From Neobacillus cucumis (lineage in GTDB: Bacteria; Bacillota; Bacilli; Bacillales_B; DSM-18226), in contig NZ_JAEHGC010000026.1 in assembly GCF_016107705.1 (NCBI RefSeq), forward strand, positions 1-44,840: DNA of 44,840 nt, written 5' to 3'. A model generated the notes under the pieces. The model did no database searches. It was not told the origin of the DNA and worked only from the letters and a program-made list of their open reading frames with translations. Positions 40,798-44,840 of this stretch are shown here, piece after piece (the first letter of the stretch is position 1; each line of letters starts with the position of its first letter). Position numbers and translations under genes: made by a program.

Positions 40798-41373
40798 TCA
40801 TCTAACCGTCTGGTAATCGAGGGCTATGGCACCAGAATCAAATGTCTTGTTTTCAATCAGTTTAAGATTGATCTTCTCCTTGAGACCTTGGAATAACGGC
40901 AACCCGCTGCCGATCAGGACGGGAGAAACTGTAATTTTATACTCATCTATTAAATCAAGCTTCATAAGGTAGTGTGCTAACCTAGGACTGCCGAGGATGA
41001 CCATATCCTTGCCTGGCTGCTGTTTGAGGTTCTTGATTTCTTCCTCGACATCTTCTTTCACCAGTCTGGAATTGTTCCATTCGACTTTCTCCAACGTCGT
41101 GGAAAAAACGATTTTGGGTGTCTTTTCGATCCACTCGGCATGATCCCGTTCATGCTGCGAAGCTGAGGGGTCAGAAGGCACAGATGTCCAGAAACTGTGC
41201 ATCATCTGATAAGTCTCACGTCCCCATATGACAGTGTCGGCAGTACTCAGAATTTCTTTCGCGTGTTTCTCCAAGTCAGCATCGTATGAAACCCAGCCAA
41301 TGTCCATTTCACCGTTCGGACCTTCTACAAAACCGTCAAGCGATGCGTGCAGAAATAGAACAAGTTTTCTCAT
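40798..41373 (-). CDS. Dihydrofolate reductase-fold (RibD C-terminal) protein
   Basis: 191 residues of the RibD C-terminal domain family found as stand-alone reductases in bacilli. RKLVLFLHASLDGFVEGPNGEMDW-like start (here MDIGW), TVIWGRETYQMM near residue 48 and PGKDMVILGSPRLAHYLMKLDLIDEY near 120 are the standard blocks; GSPRLAHYL forms the NADPH phosphate site. TVSPVLIGSGLPLFQG completes the domain. ATG follows AAAGGAG. The substrate is unknown. It lies alone between R1 elements at 40720 and 41541, on the strand opposite to them. Confidence 0.83.
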   Translation of the reverse strand: MRKLVLFLHASLDGFVEGPNGEMDIGWVSYDADLEKHAKEILSTADTVIWGRETYQMMHSFWTSVPSDPSASQHERDHAEWIEKTPKIVFSTTLEKVEWNNSRLVKEDVEEEIKNLKQQPGKDMVILGSPRLAHYLMKLDLIDEYKITVSPVLIGSGLPLFQGLKEKINLKLIENKTFDSGAIALDYQTVR

Positions 41374-41493
41374 TTTTAGTCTCCTTTGTCCATGAGGGAT
41401 ATTTTTTTATACTTCTTTACTTCCAATGTAAGTATAACCAATTTTTTATAAATTTTGGTAAAGAAGTTCTATAAGTTACACTAATTAAAATAA

Positions 41494-41526
41494 AATGGGA
41501 CGGTGCCAGCATCAGTCCCGTTTTGT
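41494..41526. terminator. Hairpin upstream of an R1 element
   Basis: AAAATGGGAC and GTCCCGTTTT pair over a 13-base loop, with a T-rich follow-up. Its middle (GACGGTGCCAGCATC) is slightly like an R1 centre. Confidence 0.55.
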
Positions 41527-41540
41527 TTTGTTAAAGAGAA

Positions 41541-41646
41541 GATTGTGAAGAACTACACTTAAACAAATGGGGCCAAGAGTTCAACAAGGGGCTGCGGTGG
41601 CGGCTATTTTTCTTGTTCCGCTAACGGGGATTATAGTTGAAGAGTG
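41541..41646 (+). repeat. R1 element, full length, long left arm type
   Basis: GATTGTGAAGAACTACACTT then AAACAAATGGGGCC, GAGTTCAAC, stem GGCTGC-GGTG-GCGGC, T-tract, CTAACGGGGATTATA and GTTGAAGAG. Confidence 0.8.
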
Positions 41647-41744
41647 ATGTTTAATATTTATTCAACAATAGTCCATTTTAATGGAATAAAACTTCTGAAC
41701 AAAAGGAAATATTAAATGATAAATTGTATCTTGTGAGGGCTCCT

Positions 41745-42149
41745 ATGATTAGTAAAAGAAAGGCTTTATCATTTAGTACATTAGTTATTCCTTGGTTAAC
41801 TACTCCGTTGCTAGGGAAAAATTCATTTGTTCGCTTTCTTCCAGTTGCAACTTTTATTGCTTATATCTTTAGTTTGTTAGGCGAAACTGCTGATAGACGT
41901 AAGTGGTGGAAAGTAAAAAATGCTTTATTTCCAAATTATCGTTTAGATTTCTCTTACCTTTTAAGTTTATTTTTTATAACAACGATTTGGGTATTTAAAT
42001 TAACGTACGGTAGCTTTATAAAGTACTTAACATTAAATAGTGTACTCGATTTTCTTCTTGCATTCCCTATTGCAAAATTTTTCACTAAAGTTGGAGTATT
42101 CGAATTCAAGAAAATGCGACCAAAACATTTTTATATTTTGCTTTTATAA
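41745..42149 (+). CDS. CBO0543-like membrane protein, short
   Basis: About 134 residues from ATG at 41745 (MISKRKALSF), with GTGAGGG just upstream; an in-frame TTG at 41724 is a poorer start. It has four hydrophobic segments and basic loops (ADRRKWWKVKNALFPNYRLDFSYLLSLFF). It resembles the family of the protein at 39877 in layout, including a proline-aromatic loop and a final helix, but is about 25 residues shorter, ending MRPKHFYILLL, so the C-terminus may be cut. It is the only gene between R1 copies at 41541 and 42225. Confidence 0.58.
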   Translation: MISKRKALSFSTLVIPWLTTPLLGKNSFVRFLPVATFIAYIFSLLGETADRRKWWKVKNALFPNYRLDFSYLLSLFFITTIWVFKLTYGSFIKYLTLNSVLDFLLAFPIAKFFTKVGVFEFKKMRPKHFYILLL

Positions 42150-42224
42150 TACTGAGGGTATTTCATAGGTACATTCTATTTTTATTAAAAAACTATGGAC
42201 GAACGACATAACAAATATAGAGAA

Positions 42225-42312
42225 TTTCTTCATGTAACGGGGTGCTAAATTGAAGATTGAGTTGCCATCAATGCAGTTTTATTTGCTAACATGACTGGTT
42301 AGCTTAATAAAA
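42225..42312 (+). repeat. R1 element, full length
   Basis: TTCTTCATGTAACGGGGTGC, stem GAGTTGCC-ATCA-ATGCAG (imperfect), T-tract, GCTAACATGACTGGTTAG and CTTAATAAAA. Confidence 0.7.
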
Positions 42313-42394
42313 AATGCTTTGATAACTTTAAATTAAAATAACTCTTTACAACTTCAATTATCGGGAGTAATATCTTCTTCATAGGAAAAAACTA

Positions 42395-42512
42395 CATATA
42401 ATGCCTAATCCCAATAGGGAACGGAGGATCCAATATTTTGGGGTTAATTCTACAAATGTAGAAGGGATGTTTAACTCTTTCGCCATCCTACCCGTCAGCT
42501 AACTTCGTCGGC
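42395..42512 (+). promoter_or_regulatory. ydaO-yuaA (c-di-AMP) riboswitch
   Basis: Conserved words of the class occur in order: CCCAATAGGGAACGGAGGA, CCAATATTTTGGGGTTAATTC, AGGGATGTTTAACTCTTTCG, CCATCCTACCCGTCAGC, TAACTTCGTCGGC. The inner hairpin TTCTACAAATGTAGAA replaces the usual variable stem. The class binds cyclic di-AMP and switches off potassium and osmolyte genes. It precedes kimA by about 250 bases and is followed by terminators, the usual transcriptional control layout. Confidence 0.88.
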
Positions 42513-42518
42513 TAAAGC

Positions 42519-42562
42519 GAAGGAGGTCAAAAAGACCACCTTTTGAAGGGTTCCTTTTTTGT
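42519..42562 (+). terminator. Riboswitch expression platform terminator
   Basis: AAGGAGGTC pairs with GACCACCTT (one mismatch) around AAAAA, then GAAGGGTTCCTTTTTT gives a second small stem ending in T. Ligand binding upstream would favour termination here. Confidence 0.7.
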
Positions 42563-42573
42563 GTTCTTTTACA

Positions 42574-42607
42574 AGAAAAGATCTTTCATTTTGGAGGTCT
42601 TTTTTTG
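42574..42607 (+). terminator. Second terminator-like hairpin upstream of kimA
   Basis: AAAAGATC and AGGTCTTTT enclose a 13-base loop and lead into a run of seven T. Tandem terminators behind the riboswitch would tighten shut-off. Confidence 0.55.
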
Positions 42608-42761
42608 TTTTGTATTTTTAAAGGAGGGAAAAATAAGGAGAATTAGGGGATTTATATAAATAGGAAATGTAACAAATTCAGTTATCTAGAAGTGTTATTA
42701 ATTTAAAATTTTTTCAATTAGGACATAAAGGATTATTTTTGCAAACAAAGGGGATAAAGAA

Positions 42762-44669
42762 GTGACACATCCATCTCATTTTATTGAATTAGCTTTAGTT
42801 ATTATTGCACTAATAGCTATTTGGGTAGCCTTTTCCAATTTTAACAGTGTTAAACGTATATTAATTGGCAGACCTATGCGAACTGCGGAATTAAATGCAA
42901 CACATAATAAATTGATTTGGTATATAGCCCTGCCAATCCTTTCCGCAGATTTATATTCATCTGTCGCATATGGTCCTGAATCTGGCATAACGGAACTAAT
43001 TAGTTTAGGAAATCAGGCAAAGTGGTTTATTGTACCTATAACTATTTCAACCATTGTTTTATTGGCAATTTTAATCGTTTCCTACATCATGGGAATCCTT
43101 GCATATCCGAATGGTGGCGGTGCTTACGCAATTGCAAAGGATAATTTCAAACAAAAGTGGGTCGCTTTAATTGCCTCAAGTGCGTTACTTGTAGATTATA
43201 TCTTGACAGTAGCTGTATCTGTATCAGCTGCATTGGAAGCAGTATCCTCAGCTTATCCAATTGTTGTGCCTTACGAAGCGGTTCTTGCTATATTTTGTGT
43301 GTTTATCTTATTAATGGTGAATCTTCGAGGGGTTGCTGAATCAGCAAAAATCTTTGCATGGCCCACATTAGGGTTTATGGCTTGTATGTTATTGTTAGTA
43401 TTTACTGGCTTTTTCAACGAGCTTACTCATGGTTTTGTCCAGTCGAGTACACCGCCATTTGGAACATTCCCAAAAGGTTTATCTGTTTTACTTCTATTAA
43501 AAGCTTTTAGTTCAGCTTGCTCTGCTTTAACTGGAATCGAGACGATTTCCAATGCAGTTCCTGTATTCAGAGAGCCACAACAAAAAAGTGCGATTAAAAC
43601 GTATATAGCGTTAGGTACAGTTACATCTGTTACTTTATTAGGGTTTGCCTACCATTTGTATGTAAGAGGTATATCCCCAGATCCAAATAATACAATGCTT
43701 TCTCAATTAACGGAGTATTATTTCGGACACGGTATTTTATATCAAATCATTATCTGGTTTACTTTTATTGTTCTAATTCTTGCAGCCAATTCTACGTTTA
43801 CTGGTTTTTCGCAATTAGCTGCTATTGTTGCGGCTGATGGTTTTTTACCACGTGGACTTACTAATAGAGGAGACCGATTAGGTTACTCTAATGGAATTAT
43901 TATGTTAGCAGCTACTGCCAGCCTACTGATTATCGCCTTTCATGCTCATACGAATGCATTAATACCTTTATATGCTATTGGAGTATTTTTATCTTTTACA
44001 GTTGCTCAGTTTGGCTTAGTAAAGCGGTGGAAACGTGTAAAAGGGCCTCGCTGGAAATTAAAACTATGTATTAATATAGTAGGTGCTGTCATCACTACTA
44101 TTGTTGCTTTAATTTTTGCAGTAACTAAATTTACGAGTGGGGCTTGGATTGTTCTTATTGTCATACCAGCTATTATAATTTGTTCATTAGCAATTCATCA
44201 CCATTATCAAGACATAGCGGATGAGTTAAAGATTGATTTAAAAACAATTCGACCTGAAACCAGAAAGGTGGTTACAATCGTCCTTGTTTCAGGAGTGCAC
44301 CGAGTCGTTCAAAACACTTTATCTTTTGCAAAAAGTGTGAGTGATGAGAATTTATTAGCATTATTTGTAGGATTTGACGACAAGTCAATTGAAAAAATGG
44401 AGGAAAGGTGGGAAAAGTGGGGAAACCCATGTCGTTTACTTACATTAAAAAGTAAATATCGATCCGTATTAGAACCTGTTTCAAGAATAGTAAGGATAAT
44501 AGAGGAAAAGGATGAAAATACGCTCATTCAAATTGTGATACCACAATTTATTCCGAAAAAATGGTGGCACAACTTGTTACATAACCAAACAGCATTGCTG
44601 CTCAGGTTATGGTTGTTTAGACACAAGGATGTAATCATATCAACTGTTCCATATCATCTTAAAAAGTAA
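42762..44669 (+). CDS. kimA: KimA-type potassium transporter (APC superfamily)
   Basis: 635 residues with twelve to thirteen membrane helices and a C-terminal cytoplasmic domain. It aligns along its length with B. subtilis KimA (YdaO, 607 residues), a high-affinity K+/H+ symporter. Shared blocks are ILIGRP near the start, SSVAYG, ILAYPNGGGAYAIAKDN, SLLVDYILTVAVSVSA (here SALLVDY), LLLKAFSSACSALTGIEAIS-like segment, and the end QFIPKKWWHNLLHNQTA. It has an extra N-terminal helix of about 25 residues. Start is GTG at 42762 behind AAAGGGGA. It is under the c-di-AMP riboswitch at 42395, exactly as in B. subtilis. Confidence 0.9.
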   Translation: MTHPSHFIELALVIIALIAIWVAFSNFNSVKRILIGRPMRTAELNATHNKLIWYIALPILSADLYSSVAYGPESGITELISLGNQAKWFIVPITISTIVLLAILIVSYIMGILAYPNGGGAYAIAKDNFKQKWVALIASSALLVDYILTVAVSVSAALEAVSSAYPIVVPYEAVLAIFCVFILLMVNLRGVAESAKIFAWPTLGFMACMLLLVFTGFFNELTHGFVQSSTPPFGTFPKGLSVLLLLKAFSSACSALTGIETISNAVPVFREPQQKSAIKTYIALGTVTSVTLLGFAYHLYVRGISPDPNNTMLSQLTEYYFGHGILYQIIIWFTFIVLILAANSTFTGFSQLAAIVAADGFLPRGLTNRGDRLGYSNGIIMLAATASLLIIAFHAHTNALIPLYAIGVFLSFTVAQFGLVKRWKRVKGPRWKLKLCINIVGAVITTIVALIFAVTKFTSGAWIVLIVIPAIIICSLAIHHHYQDIADELKIDLKTIRPETRKVVTIVLVSGVHRVVQNTLSFAKSVSDENLLALFVGFDDKSIEKMEERWEKWGNPCRLLTLKSKYRSVLEPVSRIVRIIEEKDENTLIQIVIPQFIPKKWWHNLLHNQTALLLRLWLFRHKDVIISTVPYHLKK

Positions 44670-44725
44670 TTAAATGTGTTGAGTACATCAAAAGAAAAAA
44701 TATTATGTAATGAATATTATTTAAT

Positions 44726-44807
44726 CCTTGTATAACGCAAGAACTTAAGGTTGGGGTTGCTAATGCAATCCCATTTTCTTTATGTGTTAGCGGGGAAAAC
44801 CTTTAGG
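44726..44807 (+). repeat. R1 element behind kimA
   Basis: TTGTATAACGCAAGAAC, perfect stem GGGGTTGC-TAAT-GCAATCCC, T-tract, TTAGCGGGGAAAACC. Arms are worn, the hairpin is intact and should terminate kimA. Confidence 0.7.
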
Positions 44808-44840
44808 TTTATCACACACATTTTTCTTATGAAACAAAAG

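Noticed and set aside
2374..44807. R1 as a CRISPR array or REP-type palindrome cluster
   Set aside because: Spacing is set by whole genes rather than regular 30-40 base spacers, and copies carry long arms plus direct and inverted repeats, unlike CRISPR repeats or simple REPs.
2374..44807. R1 as one of the known bcr repeats of the Bacillus cereus group
   Set aside because: I could not match the arms to any bcr repeat from memory; a database search would settle it, so no identity is claimed.

Overview
This window looks like chromosomal DNA of an AT-rich, endospore-forming member of the Bacillaceae (Bacillus, Peribacillus or Neobacillus type). The evidence is a sporulenol/squalene-hopene cyclase gene, a GerAB-type germinant permease, YjcZ-family spore proteins, an Sda-like inhibitor, a YfhF-type epimerase, and a KimA-type potassium transporter behind a ydaO-class c-di-AMP riboswitch. 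AGGAGG-type ribosome binding sites are common. No rRNA, tRNA, CRISPR array or intact transposase was seen.

Layout. 0.1-5 kb: two tandem beta-helix proteins (minus strand), then a small membrane protein and an endonuclease/exonuclease/phosphatase (EEP) protein bracketed by two near-identical UPF0158 gene cassettes. 5-8.7 kb: a cytochrome bd oxidase operon (minus) and a flavodoxin-fold quinone reductase. 9-15 kb: a frameshifted sqhC, an HXXEE protein, yfhF, an ArsR-type regulator with an MFS exporter. 15.6-30 kb: a dense run of small, unrelated genes on both strands (MBL fold, DinB, GNAT, DUF4275, DUF523, EamA, Sda-like, tiny membrane proteins, unknowns). 30-34.7 kb: spore-related genes, a TnpB stub, a DUF2202 protein and a cupin. 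34.8-42.3 kb: more small unrelated genes and gene fragments (chloramphenicol phosphotransferase-like, sulfite-oxidase-like, DUF3231, RibD-like, CBO0543-like membrane proteins). 42.4-44.7 kb: riboswitch and kimA.

The main discovery is a dispersed repeat, called R1 here, about 85-105 bp long, with about 30 complete or partial copies. A full copy has a left arm (ATTCAAC then CTAACGGGTGC), a central hairpin of variable sequence followed by a T-rich tract, and a right arm (CTAACGGGGCAGG then TTAGTTGAATAAG). The outer arms are inverted repeats, and their ends fit the integron attC core boxes RYYYAAC and GTTRRRY. All clear copies point the same way whatever the strand of the neighbouring genes. Between 15.6 and 30 kb, 19 copies or parts cut the DNA into 18 intervals, 14 of which hold exactly one gene. 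Two whole cassettes (UPF0158) are duplicated, and a second element, R2, is inserted three times at the same CTA of R1 arms. This resembles a gene-cassette array (integron-like) in a Bacillus chromosome. No intact integrase lies in the window, only a decayed tyrosine-recombinase fragment at 36.9 kb, so a mobile-terminator (MITE-like) explanation stays open.

Other points of note: an acidic Ser-rich C-terminal tail shared by a beta-helix protein and the EEP protein, with a sigma-K-like promoter upstream of the beta-helix pair; a possibly leaderless ArsR gene whose start codon sits in a perfect palindrome; several one-base frameshifts (sqhC, GNAT, zinc-ribbon gene); and an unexplained structured segment at 40.5 kb.
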